64,000 bases of DNA. It comes from Metabacillus sp. B2-18. Its GTDB lineage: Bacteria; Bacillota; Bacilli; Bacillales; Bacillaceae. This document shows positions 28,285-38,133 of the stretch, in pieces. A program made the translations under genes and the position numbers. The stretch lies in NCBI RefSeq assembly GCF_021117275.1, contig NZ_CP088245.1, forward strand, positions 4,191,501-4,255,500, written 5' to 3'. Positions within the stretch are counted from its first letter, which is position 1, and every line of letters begins with the position of its first letter. A model generated the notes under the pieces. The model was given only the letters and a program-made list of their open reading frames with translations. It was not told where the DNA came from and did not search any database.

Positions 28285-29679
28285 TTATTTCATTAACCTC
28301 TTCATCAATTTCAACCCATTTTTTGCATTAGGATATCTAAAATGGAAGTCAAAGCGGTTCGTTTGTTTGAGGACACTCTTATAATGTGAAAATGCTGTAA
28401 AGCTCGATTCACCATGGTAAGTACCCATACCGCTTTCTCCGACACCTCCAAAAGGAAGATACGGGGTGGCAATATGCATAAGTGTATCGTTAATACATCC
28501 ACCACCAAATGAAATAGATTCTGTTACTTTCTTCTCCATTTCTTCAGATGTTGTAAATAAATACAAAGCTAACGGCTTAGGACGGTCTGTTACAAAATCA
28601 ATCACGGTTCGGATATTTTCATATTCAAGCACAGGAAAGATTGGTCCGAAGATTTCATCTGTCATAACGCCAGAAGTCATACTTTCCGGTTCTAACAAAG
28701 TTGGCTCTATCTTCAAGCTTGCCTCGTCAGAGTCTCCTCCAAATAATAGTGAACCGTCCGACAAATACTTCTTTAATCGTTGAAAATGACGATCATTCAC
28801 AATTCTTGTAAACTCCTCATTTTCTAATGGTTTATCTCCATAAAAATCAACAATAACCTTCTTAAGCTCAGTTAAGAATTCCTGTTTTACTTTCTTGTGA
28901 ACAAATAAATAATCAGGAGCAATACAGGTTTGACCTGCATTAATGAATTTACCAAAGGCAATCCGTTTTGCAGCCAATTCAACATTTGCTGTTTCATCTA
29001 CGATACAAGGACTTTTTCCACCCAATTCAAGTGTAATTGGAATTAATCGTTTAGCTGCTGCTTCCATTACGACTTTTCCAACAGGTACACTTCCTGTAAA
29101 AAAGATATAATCAAACTCTTGATCTAATAAATATGTCGTCGTTTCAACACCGCCTTCAAGTACAGCTATGTATTCAGAAGAAAAGGTGTCTCCTATCATC
29201 TCAGCAAGCAATGTTGAAGTGTGCGGGGTTAATTCAGAAGGTTTTAAAACAGCTGTGTTTCCTGCTGCAATTGCACCAATTAAAGGAGCCAGTTGCAGCT
29301 GAAAAGGATAATTCCATGGAGCAATAATAAGCGTTACTCCATATGGTTCTGCCACTTTGAAACCCTTTGAGCCAATATGTGTTTTGGCAGTTTTTACTTT
29401 TTCCGGCTTCATCCATTTATCAATATGTTTTAATGTAAAACTTATTTCCTCCAAAAGAAATCCGATCTCTGTGACATAAGCCTCTGTTTCTGATTTATTT
29501 AAATCCCGTTTGAGAGCGAGGCATATCTTCTCTTCGTTTTTTCTAATTTGTTCAGCAAGCTTCTTTAACATACTCACTCGAAAATCTTTTGATTTTGTTT
29601 GTCCGTTACGAAAAAACTCCTTTTGCCTTCTTACAGTATATTCGACTGCAGTAAGTGATTGCTCCTTTATTTGTGTCAT
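28285..29679 (-). CDS. NAD(P)-dependent aldehyde dehydrogenase (YwdH-like, class 3)
   Basis: 464 residues of the ALDH superfamily, which oxidise aldehydes to acids. Motifs: APWNYPFQL, FTGSVPVGK (nucleotide-binding loop), general-base glutamate in TLELGGKSP, nucleophile cysteine in NAGQTCIAPDY, and the late DEIFGP and LPFGGVGESGMG. The short length and C-terminal FSHYKSVLKQ match the class-3 group, including B. subtilis YwdH and fatty aldehyde dehydrogenases. ATG at 29679 has AGGAGG 9 bases upstream; the frame extends ten codons further without such a site. Single-gene unit. Confidence 0.9.
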   Translation of the reverse strand: MTQIKEQSLTAVEYTVRRQKEFFRNGQTKSKDFRVSMLKKLAEQIRKNEEKICLALKRDLNKSETEAYVTEIGFLLEEISFTLKHIDKWMKPEKVKTAKTHIGSKGFKVAEPYGVTLIIAPWNYPFQLQLAPLIGAIAAGNTAVLKPSELTPHTSTLLAEMIGDTFSSEYIAVLEGGVETTTYLLDQEFDYIFFTGSVPVGKVVMEAAAKRLIPITLELGGKSPCIVDETANVELAAKRIAFGKFINAGQTCIAPDYLFVHKKVKQEFLTELKKVIVDFYGDKPLENEEFTRIVNDRHFQRLKKYLSDGSLLFGGDSDEASLKIEPTLLEPESMTSGVMTDEIFGPIFPVLEYENIRTVIDFVTDRPKPLALYLFTTSEEMEKKVTESISFGGGCINDTLMHIATPYLPFGGVGESGMGTYHGESSFTAFSHYKSVLKQTNRFDFHFRYPNAKNGLKLMKRLMK

Positions 29680-29779
29680 GGGAAAAGCCCTCCTAATACG
29701 CTTCATCACTTATTGTTAATATAGACATCTTACGTTCATAATGTCAAAAAGAGGTGTGCCTCAATGCTATAGAAAGAGA

Positions 29780-29797
29780 CTTAATCTTATGATTAAG
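29780..29797 (-). terminator. Hairpin after the MFS transporter gene
   Basis: 7-bp stem CTTAATC / GATTAAG, 8 bases below the stop at 29805, followed by a pyrimidine-rich stretch. Confidence 0.6.
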
Positions 29798-29804
29798 CCT
29801 TTTA

Positions 29805-30968
29805 TTACAGTGATTGTGCCCGCTCGCCTTGCACCGTAGTTTTCATAAATCCCCACTTCACTGATAAGATCACCCCTATGAATCCAGCTCCACCAGCCGT
29901 TAAAAACACTGAAACATAAGTACCTTCGTGACTAAAAAGACCCGCAATAAATGGTCCAAGAAAAATACCTAACGCATAAATTGCTTGAAAGAGACCCATT
30001 GCTGTTGCACGTTTATTGTTTGGAATCGTTTGAATGGCCATGCCCATTAATAATGGTATCGTCATTCCTTGTGCAAATCCATTTAAAGCTTGAGTAACAT
30101 ATAGAATAGGTAGACTGCTGATAAATGGTATTATAGCGGAAAATATAAATGTTCCAAAAAAGCCTATCATTAGTATTGTCCATTTTTGAAAACGAGCAAC
30201 CAAATATCTACCTGTCACAATCGGTGCAATAGCATGTGGTACCATGAAACTAAATACAAGAAAAAGCAATGTTTTACTTTCGGCACCTATTGTTAGAGCA
30301 TAATCAGGGGTAAAACCAAACATCGTAATAAATAAGACTGCATGAGCAATTGCGGATAAAATGGCTGCTTTTAACACAATCTTTTCTCTAAAAACTTCGG
30401 TTAATTCGTGTTTTTCAATCTTCTTAGCATTCTTTTCACCGCTTATCTCTCTCACTCGTAAAGCTAGAAGAATTCCGATGGTACCAATAACCCCACCTAA
30501 CCAAAAAGGCGCCTTCCAGCCCCAATGACTAACAAGGTAGCCACTTAAGCCCATACTAATAAGCTGAGATGATACCGTTATAAACTGGACATTCCCCATT
30601 GCCTTTGTTGTGTCTTCTTGTTTAAAATAACTGGCATATAATACGGTAAACGCCACCCACATCGAAGCAGTTACTCCTGAAACAAATCTGGCTAATAACG
30701 CAAATCCAAGGCTTTCAGTTAAAGCAAAACCAAAGCAGCTAATAACCCCTGTAATGAGTCCAATGATGACAAACGGTTTACGAATTTGTAGTCGATCTGA
30801 AATAATCCCTACCGGAAGACGTAGTAAAATTTGCATAATCCCATAACTACCAACGATAAATCCTACTAATGTATAAGTCCCACCTAAGAAATCCAAATAT
30901 GATACAAACACAGGAACATAAATATAGAGAGAGAACCAATAGGTAAAGGTAATGATAATAAATAACAT
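29805..30968 (-). CDS. MFS family transporter
   Basis: A polytopic membrane protein of about 390 residues with roughly twelve hydrophobic helices and MFS signature GIISDRLQIRKP between helices 2 and 3. It is a proton-coupled importer or efflux pump of unknown substrate. The annotated ATG lacks a good ribosome site. The frame continues upstream to about 31010 with NVKKVSVYDH, which looks like genuine protein, and AGGAGG lies at the far end; no ATG/GTG/TTG occurs there, so a rare start such as ATT or ATA is possible. The next gene, uppP, has its own terminator. Confidence 0.82.
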   Translation of the reverse strand: MLFIIITFTYWFSLYIYVPVFVSYLDFLGGTYTLVGFIVGSYGIMQILLRLPVGIISDRLQIRKPFVIIGLITGVISCFGFALTESLGFALLARFVSGVTASMWVAFTVLYASYFKQEDTTKAMGNVQFITVSSQLISMGLSGYLVSHWGWKAPFWLGGVIGTIGILLALRVREISGEKNAKKIEKHELTEVFREKIVLKAAILSAIAHAVLFITMFGFTPDYALTIGAESKTLLFLVFSFMVPHAIAPIVTGRYLVARFQKWTILMIGFFGTFIFSAIIPFISSLPILYVTQALNGFAQGMTIPLLMGMAIQTIPNNKRATAMGLFQAIYALGIFLGPFIAGLFSHEGTYVSVFLTAGGAGFIGVILSVKWGFMKTTVQGERAQSL

Positions 30969-31080
30969 ATGGTCATAGACTGAAACCTTTTTAACGTTTA
31001 TAGCACTAATACCTCCTAAAACAAACTTTCACCCTTATATGTATGTTATCTTTTTTTAACATATTTTTAAATCCTAAAAA

Positions 31081-31109
31081 GCCTGTTCCATTTTTCCTCT
31101 AGAACAGGC
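31081..31109 (-). terminator. Terminator after uppP
   Basis: 8-bp stem GCCTGTTC / GAACAGGC, followed on the minus strand by TTTTTAGGATTT. Confidence 0.85.
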
Positions 31110-31116
31110 CAATAAA

Positions 31117-31956
31117 TTAAAAGTATACAATCCATATCACAATAACTAATAAAATTCGATAAATCGCAAATGGCATAAGTTTGATTTTATTAATGAGCTT
31201 TAGGAAAAAACGAATGGAAAGAAGTGCAAATATAAAGGCACTTATAAATCCGGCAATAAAAAACGGCATTGCCTCAATAGTGAAATATTGCCAGTTTTTC
31301 AAAAGAGAGATCGCACTTGCTCCCGCCATGATTGGTACTGCCATAATAAAAGTGAAATCAGCTGCAGCACGGTGGCTCATTCCGAGTAGAACTCCTCCTG
31401 AAATGGTTGATCCTGAACGGGAAAATCCAGGCCATAATGAAAGACATTGTATTAATCCAACAGAAAATGCTTGTTTATAAGTAATTTGATCAACTGTCTC
31501 AATTTTTGCTTTCTTTGGACCAAAAAGATCGGCTGCGATCATTAAGACTGCACCAACAACTAAACCGATTAACACAGTTGTAATAGAAAATAAATGTTCA
31601 TCTATATAATCCTCGAAAAGAACGCCTAGCACACCGGCCGGGATTAAGCCTACAATGACTTGAGTAAGCTTTAAACGACTTGTTCCTTCCGTAAATTTAG
31701 TTGTTTTTTTGCTCAATCTTTCTAAACCTAACATTTGGATAAAGCGGTCCTTAAAGACCACCACTACAGCTAAAATGGAGCCTAGTTGTATAACAATTTT
31801 AAACGTATTTGCCACATATTTACCTAAAAATTCTTCTGATTGTAACCACATATCATCGACAATAATCATATGACCTGTTGAAGAAACGGGTGCAAACTCA
31901 GTTAACCCTTCTACTAAGCCCAGTATAACAGCCTTTAAGAGTGTAAGAATATCCAT
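31117..31956 (-). CDS. uppP: Undecaprenyl-diphosphatase UppP (BacA)
   Basis: 279 residues, seven or more membrane helices. UppP dephosphorylates undecaprenyl pyrophosphate outside the membrane so the lipid carrier can be reused in wall synthesis; overproduction gives bacitracin resistance. Both family motifs are present: EGLTEFAPVSSTGH near residue 17 and PGFSRSGSTISGG in the second half. Length matches Bacillus UppP. AGGAGC precedes the ATG. It is transcribed alone. Confidence 0.95.
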   Translation of the reverse strand: MDILTLLKAVILGLVEGLTEFAPVSSTGHMIIVDDMWLQSEEFLGKYVANTFKIVIQLGSILAVVVVFKDRFIQMLGLERLSKKTTKFTEGTSRLKLTQVIVGLIPAGVLGVLFEDYIDEHLFSITTVLIGLVVGAVLMIAADLFGPKKAKIETVDQITYKQAFSVGLIQCLSLWPGFSRSGSTISGGVLLGMSHRAAADFTFIMAVPIMAGASAISLLKNWQYFTIEAMPFFIAGFISAFIFALLSIRFFLKLINKIKLMPFAIYRILLVIVIWIVYF

Positions 31957-32043
31957 CTTTTAAGCTCCTATCATTCTTTTAATCGTTAAACCACAAAAGT
32001 AAGTATAACGTTAAAAGTGTCAGGAGGGAATCTCTTTTTCACT

Positions 32044-33078
32044 TTAGTTTTGATCACCGAACACCATAATATGATTTCGCCCATTAGCCTTCGCAGAATA
32101 TAATGCCTGATCTGCCTGTTCTAATACTAATTCAGCTGTTTGCCCCGGTTGAGATTCGGCTATACCAAAGCTTGCAGTAAGTTTCCCCACTACCTTAAAC
32201 TGATGTTGGTTAACTAAGAGTTTTAGCTTTTTGGCTAAATTTAACGTTTTTTCAATCGTCTCATTTTTTGTGATGACAATGAATTCTTCCCCACCCCACC
32301 GAGCAAAAAATTCATTCTTGTTTAGACCGCTATTAATGACCTTAGTTATTTCTATCAACACTGAATCACCTACACTATGACCATATTGGTCGTTAACTTT
32401 TTTAAAATGATCAATATCAAAAAAAAGAATGGAATAGGCCTTACCTTCCTCATCAAGCTTTTCAAACATGTGATGTACTGCACGACGGTTATCAATCCCG
32501 GTCAGCATATCTTTGTAAGCCATTTTTTCTAGCATACCCGTCCTAGCAGAAGCTTCAAGGAGATTTCTACCAAAGAAAAGAAAGATAATATATACGAACA
32601 TAGCTAACTGGTAATTTATAAAAGAACCAACCATTAAACTTGGGATTTCTGCACTATATATGAGAAGGATGCCTGTAGTTATTGTCCATAAAATAAATGC
32701 AAGAATCATTCCCAGGTTCCCAACAAATGTGATAAAAATATAAATAAACAGAAGTGGTGTCCATATTGCAGAATCACTAATTGAATCCTGATGATTCTGG
32801 ATAATGTCAATATTAATTGTCCAATAGGTAAGAAAAAGATGAAAGAAGGAAACTAAGCAAAAGATGGTTAATTCAATAAAACGAAAGTATAGATTTTTAT
32901 AAATAAAAAGGAAAGAACACGAGAAAAGTAGCAGATAAGTAACAGCTGCGAGTTTTTCAAAAAAATTAAAAGAATTCCAGCTAAATAAACTCATAAAAAG
33001 AGTAAATAATATAATCGGTATAACATATAGATATACCTTGCGTTTTAATTCGTTAAATGTTGATAGATCACTAGACAA
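32044..33078 (-). CDS. Membrane diguanylate cyclase (GGDEF)
   Basis: About 344 residues: six or so membrane helices (~15-175), a short signalling helix, then a GGDEF domain (~185-340). It condenses two GTP to c-di-GMP. The active-site loop is RWGGEEF; DIDHFKKVND carries the metal aspartates. The product-inhibition RxxD is not seen five residues before the loop. A TTG start at 33078 has AGGAG 9 bases upstream; the ATG at 33087 overlaps that site. A c-di-GMP-I riboswitch and terminator directly precede it, so its own product should feed back on its mRNA. Confidence 0.9.
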   Translation of the reverse strand: MSSDLSTFNELKRKVYLYVIPIILFTLFMSLFSWNSFNFFEKLAAVTYLLLFSCSFLFIYKNLYFRFIELTIFCLVSFFHLFLTYWTINIDIIQNHQDSISDSAIWTPLLFIYIFITFVGNLGMILAFILWTITTGILLIYSAEIPSLMVGSFINYQLAMFVYIIFLFFGRNLLEASARTGMLEKMAYKDMLTGIDNRRAVHHMFEKLDEEGKAYSILFFDIDHFKKVNDQYGHSVGDSVLIEITKVINSGLNKNEFFARWGGEEFIVITKNETIEKTLNLAKKLKLLVNQHQFKVVGKLTASFGIAESQPGQTAELVLEQADQALYSAKANGRNHIMVFGDQN

Positions 33079-33096
33079 GACCGTCATCTCCTAAAA

Positions 33097-33126
33097 AAAA
33101 GAACTAATCCACCGATTAGTTCTTTT
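33097..33126 (-). terminator. Riboswitch-controlled terminator before the cyclase
   Basis: 12-13-bp stem AAAGAACTAATC / GATTAGTTCTTT with loop GGTG, followed by eight T and directly by the cyclase ribosome site. Its 5' side AATCGGT can pair instead with ACCGATT at the riboswitch 3' end. Confidence 0.92.
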
Positions 33127-33133
33127 TATTTAA

Positions 33134-33222
33134 ATCGGTAACTGGCAAGCATATTCCTCAGAACTTAGCCCCTGTAGCTTTGCGTCTCTACCTTTCAGTA
33201 GATTTGCCCTTAACTATTTAGT
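33134..33222 (-). promoter_or_regulatory. c-di-GMP-I (GEMM-I) riboswitch
   Basis: On the minus strand the conserved GEMM-I blocks occur in order: AGGGCAAA, a stem closed by a GAAA tetraloop (CTAC-TGAAAG-GTAG), GACGCAAAGC, ACAGGGGCTAAG, and TTGCCAG before the closing helix. It lies about 10 bases above an intrinsic terminator and controls a GGDEF gene. Confidence 0.92.
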
Positions 33223-33335
33223 TGGAGTTGAGAAAAACAGGAATTTGTTCCCTGATACTTTTCACCTATATCCTTATTCTATACTAATATGGATAAATCT
33301 ACAAGTAATAAACATTCTAGTTTATAATTAATTTT

Positions 33336-33368
33336 AAAAAGGAAAACCTATAAAGGTCTTCCTTTTTT
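33336..33368 (-). terminator. Terminator after the Mhq-type dioxygenase
   Basis: Stem AAAAAGGAAAACCT / AGGTCTTCCTTTTT with a small mismatch, adjacent to the stop at 33370. Confidence 0.8.
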
Positions 33369-33369
33369 C

Positions 33370-34347
33370 CTACTCCTTTACGAACTCCTTTGTACTACGA
33401 ACGGTATCAATTGGACGAACCAGCTTTTCAATTTGTTCCCGTTTTGGCTCTAGAAATGGAGGTAATGATAGCTTTTCTCCTAGAGTTTCATAAGGTTCAT
33501 CTCCCATAAAACCTGGACCATCTGTCGCAAATTCAAATAGTATATGAGGAGCAACTCTTGCATATAGAGATTCGAAGAAGTGACGATTTACATAGCCTGA
33601 AGTTGGAAAACCTATGCTTTGCATATGACTAATCCACTCTTCTAACACTACGCGGTCTTCAACACGGAAGGCAACATGATGGACAGTACCATAGCCTTGA
33701 ATTCCTTGAGGAAGCATCACATTGTGCTCCAAAATGACCTGTGCTCCATTTCCTCCTTCACCAACTTCAAATAGGTGAAATGATCCTTCCTGTGACACTT
33801 CCTTAAAACCAAGTGCTCTTTCTAGTACCTCTTTCATTTGTTCAACATTATTTACCACGATAAAAATGGGTCCTAGTCCTGTAATCGCATAATCTAAAGG
33901 AATCGGCCCTTTTTGCCATGGTGTACCAGAGGCAACTCCTTTATTTTGTTCATCTGAAATTAATTGGTATTGTTGATCATCAAAGTCTACAAATGATAAT
34001 GTTTTTTTACCAAACTGTTCTTTAATTCCTGTATGCTTAACTTCCAGGCGATCAAAACGTTTTACCCAGTAATCCAATGCAGCATCTGTTGGGACTCGAA
34101 ATGATGTTTTGGAAATTTCATTTGTACCGTGTACTCCTTTTGGAATTCCTGGGAAGTCAAAGAATGTCATGTCAGTCCCCGCACTTCCTACATCATCAGC
34201 AAAAAATAAGTGATACGTCTGGATATCATCTTGATTTACTGTTTTCTTAACTAAACGCATTCCTAACACATATGTGAAGAACTCATAATTTTTCTCAGCA
34301 CTACTTGTTATAGCCGTTACATGATGAATACCTTTTAGTTGATTCAT
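33370..34347 (-). CDS. Ring-cleaving dioxygenase, MhqO/MhqA-like (glyoxalase/VOC fold)
   Basis: 325 residues with two vicinal-oxygen-chelate repeats. Metal ligands are likely the histidines in GIHHVTAIT near residue 9 and YGTVHHVAFRV (~220), and the glutamate in ILFEFATDGPG (~270). In B. subtilis the related MhqA, MhqO and MhqE are induced by hydroquinones and catechols under MhqR and protect against quinone stress. An MhqR-like palindrome lies upstream, supporting this. GGAGG precedes the ATG. The exact paralogue cannot be assigned. Confidence 0.85.
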   Translation of the reverse strand: MNQLKGIHHVTAITSSAEKNYEFFTYVLGMRLVKKTVNQDDIQTYHLFFADDVGSAGTDMTFFDFPGIPKGVHGTNEISKTSFRVPTDAALDYWVKRFDRLEVKHTGIKEQFGKKTLSFVDFDDQQYQLISDEQNKGVASGTPWQKGPIPLDYAITGLGPIFIVVNNVEQMKEVLERALGFKEVSQEGSFHLFEVGEGGNGAQVILEHNVMLPQGIQGYGTVHHVAFRVEDRVVLEEWISHMQSIGFPTSGYVNRHFFESLYARVAPHILFEFATDGPGFMGDEPYETLGEKLSLPPFLEPKREQIEKLVRPIDTVRSTKEFVKE

Positions 34348-34430
34348 TGTGATCCTCCATTATTTTGTAATGTTTATATTTTAACTATAAGTTGTTAGTA
34401 GCATTCCTCTCAAAATATCTCTAAATAAAA

Positions 34431-34448
34431 TATCTTGAATTAAAGATA
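34431..34448 (-). promoter_or_regulatory. MhqR-like operator
   Basis: TATCTTGAATTAAAGATA is a near-perfect palindrome about 84 bases before the dioxygenase start. It resembles the MhqR box TATCTCGAATTCGAGATA (14 of 18 positions). A further TATCTCTAAAT half-like sequence is at ~34416. Confidence 0.65.
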
Positions 34449-34526
34449 ATATACCATAGAAAAACCTTTCTTTCAAACAATAAAAACTTAGCTTACTTCC
34501 AAAGCCAATTTCATGAATGTATAAAA

Positions 34527-34550
34527 AAAGACAGGGCTTCCCCTGTCTTT
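34527..34550 (-). terminator. Terminator after cysI
   Basis: Perfect 10-bp stem AAAGACAGGG / CCCTGTCTTT with loop CTTC, flanked by A and T runs. Confidence 0.92.
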
Positions 34551-34557
34551 ACCTATA

Positions 34558-36276
34558 TTAATCGTGGAAATTCGTACCGTCTGTTGTTTCTCCGATAATA
34601 CCTGCGCGAATAACAAAGTCACCAAAGTGCTCATTTTCTTCACGTTCCTTCGCATAGCGAGGGATAATCGTATTAAGCTCTTTTAGAATTTCTTCTTCAC
34701 CGATGTTTTCACGGTACATTTTGCTTAAACGGCTTCCGTCATGTGCTGCACCAAGATACATATTGTATTTACCAGGTGCCTTACCGATAAAGCCGATTTC
34801 ACCTAATGCGTGGCGGGCACATCCATTTGGACAGCCTGTCATACGAATGGTGATTTCTTTATCTTTTAGACCGTTTTGATCCACGATCTCATCGATTTTA
34901 TCAATTAATTTTGGTAAGTAACGTTCTGCTTCAGCCATTGCTAAACCACATGTTGGTAAAGCAACACATGCTAATGCACTACGACGTAATGCAGAATAAT
35001 GCTTACCATCTGTTAAACCGTATTTTTCAATAAGTTCACTGATTTTTTTCTTTTTCTGACTTGATACATTTCCAATGATCAGGTTTTGGTTTGCTGTTAA
35101 ACGGAAGTCACCTGTGTGAATTTTAGCAATTTCTCTGATACCTGTCATAAGCTTGTAGTCGTCATAGTCTGTTACACGTCCACCTTCAATAAATAGTGTG
35201 AAGTTCCATTTTCCTTTCACACCTTTTTCCCAACCATAACGATCTCCGTTATGATCGAAAGTGAATGGCTTCGCTTCTTCTAAGCTCCAGCCAAGACGAT
35301 TTTCTAACTCTTCTTTTACGTTTTCAAGCCCTAGGCGATCGACCGTATATTTGAAACGTGCATTTTTACGTACAGAACGATTTCCATAGTCACGTTGAAT
35401 TGTAATGATTTTTTCTGCTACATCATAAGCCTGTTCTGGTTTAATGAAACCAATAACTTTCGCAAGCTGTGGATATGTTTCTTTATCACCATGACTCATA
35501 CCCATACCACCGCCAATTGCTACGTTAAAACCAACAAGCTTGTCGTTCTCAACAACGGCAATATAACCTAAGTCTTGAGAGAAAATATCAACATCGTTTG
35601 AAGGCGGAACGGCAATACCAATCTTAAATTTACGTGGTAGGTAAAGCGGACCGTACATTGGCTCAAGCTCTTCTGTATCAGGTGTACCAGCTACTCTTTC
35701 TTCATCAAGCCATATTTCATGATAAGCTCTTGTACGTGGTAATAAATCATCACTTAGTTTTTTCGACCATTCATACACTTCTTGATGCACGTTCGATTGA
35801 TACGGATTTGCCACACACATTACATTACGGTTAACGTCTCCACATGCAGCGATCGTATCCATTAATGAAGCATGAATACCTTGAATCGTTTTCTTCATGT
35901 TCCATTTTAGAATTCCGTGCATTTGGAACGTCATACGAGTTGTTAGCTTTAACGTACCGTTTCCGTATTTTTGGGCAAGGTCATCCATAACAAGCCACTG
36001 GTTTGGTGTGGCAACACCACCTGGTAAACGAACACGTAGCATAAATTGATAAGCTGGCTCTAATTTTTGTTTTTGACGCTCATTTCGAAGATCACGGTCA
36101 TCTTGTAAATAGCTTCCGTGGTGTTTCATTAAGCGGTTATCATCATCTGAAATACCTGAGCTTAATGGCTCAAGCATAGATTCTTTAAGCGTCCCACGCA
36201 AAAAGTCACTTCTTTCTTTAATGTCTTCAACATCACTTGGTGGGCCTTCTGGTGCTTTTAATATTTTGTTCGCCAT
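34558..36276 (-). CDS. cysI: Sulfite reductase [NADPH] hemoprotein beta-component CysI
   Basis: CysI reduces sulfite to sulfide with electrons from CysJ, using coupled siroheme and [4Fe-4S] centres. The 572 residues show both sulfite/nitrite reductase repeats; the cluster cysteines are in [17 protein letters not shown] and [11 protein letters not shown] (near residues 433-480). Arginine and lysine residues of the anion site are in [11 protein letters not shown] and NRNVMC. AAAGGAG precedes the ATG. It follows cysJ by 27 bases and ends at a strong terminator. Confidence 0.97.
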   Translation of the reverse strand: MANKILKAPEGPPSDVEDIKERSDFLRGTLKESMLEPLSSGISDDDNRLMKHHGSYLQDDRDLRNERQKQKLEPAYQFMLRVRLPGGVATPNQWLVMDDLAQKYGNGTLKLTTRMTFQMHGILKWNMKKTIQGIHASLMDTIAACGDVNRNVMCVANPYQSNVHQEVYEWSKKLSDDLLPRTRAYHEIWLDEERVAGTPDTEELEPMYGPLYLPRKFKIGIAVPPSNDVDIFSQDLGYIAVVENDKLVGFNVAIGGGMGMSHGDKETYPQLAKVIGFIKPEQAYDVAEKIITIQRDYGNRSVRKNARFKYTVDRLGLENVKEELENRLGWSLEEAKPFTFDHNGDRYGWEKGVKGKWNFTLFIEGGRVTDYDDYKLMTGIREIAKIHTGDFRLTANQNLIIGNVSSQKKKKISELIEKYGLTDGKHYSALRRSALACVALPTCGLAMAEAERYLPKLIDKIDEIVDQNGLKDKEITIRMTGCPNGCARHALGEIGFIGKAPGKYNMYLGAAHDGSRLSKMYRENIGEEEILKELNTIIPRYAKEREENEHFGDFVIRAGIIGETTDGTNFHD

Positions 36277-36303
36277 GTTGCTAATCTCCTTTCAATCAAA
36301 AAA

Positions 36304-38133
36304 TCAATATACATCGCGTTGATAGCGTTTATTTTGTTTCATATCTGCAAGGTAGGCCTCAGCTTTTTCACGGCTTAATCCGCCTTCTTTTTCAATAATG
36401 TCGATCAGTGTGTTGTTAACATCTTTCGCCATATGATTTTTATCACCGCAAACGTACACAACAGCCCCTTCTTCAAGCCATTGGAACAACTCTTTGCTGT
36501 GCTCTTGCATGCGATTCTGTACATAAACTTTTTCTTCTTGATCACGTGAAAAAGCAACATCCATTCTCGTTAACACACCGTCTTTAATCCATTTTTGCCA
36601 TTCTGTTTGGTACAGAAAGTCTGTTACAAAATGTTGATCACCGAAGAACATCCATGATTTACCTTCTGCACCGATTTCTTCACGCTCTTGCATAAATGCA
36701 CGAAATGGTGCAACACCTGTTCCAGGTCCAACCATAATAATCGGTGTATCAGGATTTTGTGGTAGTCTAAAATTTTGATTCTTTTGAATATACACTGGTA
36801 ATGTATCACCAGGTTGCAGGCGTTCTGCCACTTGGGTTGACGCCACACCTTTACGATGACGACCATGTGTTTCATAACGGACAGCCCCAATTGTTAAGTG
36901 AACTTCATCTGGATTTGCAGCTAAGCTACTTGCAATAGAATATAGACGAACTGGCATTTTACGTAGAACACCAGCAAATTCCTGTGCAGAAACTTCCCAT
37001 GGACCAAAGTCACGAATTAAATCTAATAGGTCACGACCATCAATATATGCTTTTATAGAATCCCTATTTGATACAAGTGATTGTAAATCTTTATTAGAAT
37101 TAAGCTGTGCTGCTTTTTCAACAACTGGTTTCGTTAACGTGGCAATTTCAACCCTTGAGCTTAATGCCTCTTTCAATGTTACTTCTTCATTATTCACTGT
37201 AACTTTTTCAGTTGCATCCCATTTTACTGCTTCAAGAATAAGGTTAACAAGTTCAGGATCATTTTCCGGGTAAACACCTAGAGCATCACCTGGCTCAAAT
37301 GTAAGGCCAGATCCTTCTAATGACAACTCAAGATGACGCGTTTCTTTATTAGAGCCGCGACCATTTAGGTTTAGGTTTTCAAGAACCTCTGCTTTAAATG
37401 GATTTGTTCTTGAGTAAGCTGATTCTAAAGCTTGAGGAGCAGGGGCAGCTGCTTCTTGCGCTTGAACAGGTTCTGCTCCCGCAGCTTGTGCTTCATCAAG
37501 ACCAGCTAAAACTCCTGCAATCCACTCAGCTGCAGGCTCATCAAAGTCTAAATCACAATCGATACGTGGATAAAGACGAGTTCCACCAAGATCTTCTAAA
37601 CGTTGATCAAATTCTTTTCCTGTTTGACAGAAAAACTCATAAGAGCTATCACCAAGCGATAGAACTGAAAAGCGAAGTTCATCAAGCTTTGGAGCTCGTT
37701 TACCATGAAGGAACTCATGGAAAGAAATCGCATTATCCGGCGGATCTCCCTCGCCATGTGTACTTACTACAATAAGAAGATTCTCTACCTTCTTTAAGCT
37801 ATTTGGTTTAAAATCACTCATTGATGAAACGGTTACTTTATAACCACGACTCTCGAGTTCTTTTCCTGCCTTATTTGCAAGACCCTGGGCATTACCAGTT
37901 TGAGAACCAAATAGAATCGTAACATCCTTAGATACTGGCTTTACATTTACTGGAACAACAGCCTCTACTACCGGCGCTTCGGGAGCAGCCGTAACATTAG
38001 CAGAACCAGCTTGTGTAGCAGCTAGATACCCACTCAACCAGACTTTTTGAGATTCCGTCAAGGTTGGCAGAAGACGATTAAGGAGCTCTACTTGCTCCTG
38101 ATTAAACGGACTGTTCATTACCTGAAGTTGCAA
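36304..38133 (-). CDS. cysJ: Sulfite reductase [NADPH] flavoprotein alpha-component CysJ
   Basis: 609 residues. A flavodoxin domain (~70-215, FGSQTGNAQGLA and STHGEGDPPDNA) binds FMN; the FAD/NADPH reductase follows (~245-609), with RLYSIASS, the GPGTGVAPFRAF loop and the C-terminal VYVCGDKNHMAKDV. It feeds NADPH electrons to CysI. A TTG start at 38133 was chosen because the resulting N terminus (MQLQVMNSPFNQEQ) fits Bacillus CysJ and GAGGTG lies upstream; longer starts exist to 38145. First gene of the cysJI operon for sulfide and cysteine synthesis. Confidence 0.95.
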   Translation of the reverse strand: MQLQVMNSPFNQEQVELLNRLLPTLTESQKVWLSGYLAATQAGSANVTAAPEAPVVEAVVPVNVKPVSKDVTILFGSQTGNAQGLANKAGKELESRGYKVTVSSMSDFKPNSLKKVENLLIVVSTHGEGDPPDNAISFHEFLHGKRAPKLDELRFSVLSLGDSSYEFFCQTGKEFDQRLEDLGGTRLYPRIDCDLDFDEPAAEWIAGVLAGLDEAQAAGAEPVQAQEAAAPAPQALESAYSRTNPFKAEVLENLNLNGRGSNKETRHLELSLEGSGLTFEPGDALGVYPENDPELVNLILEAVKWDATEKVTVNNEEVTLKEALSSRVEIATLTKPVVEKAAQLNSNKDLQSLVSNRDSIKAYIDGRDLLDLIRDFGPWEVSAQEFAGVLRKMPVRLYSIASSLAANPDEVHLTIGAVRYETHGRHRKGVASTQVAERLQPGDTLPVYIQKNQNFRLPQNPDTPIIMVGPGTGVAPFRAFMQEREEIGAEGKSWMFFGDQHFVTDFLYQTEWQKWIKDGVLTRMDVAFSRDQEEKVYVQNRMQEHSKELFQWLEEGAVVYVCGDKNHMAKDVNNTLIDIIEKEGGLSREKAEAYLADMKQNKRYQRDVY

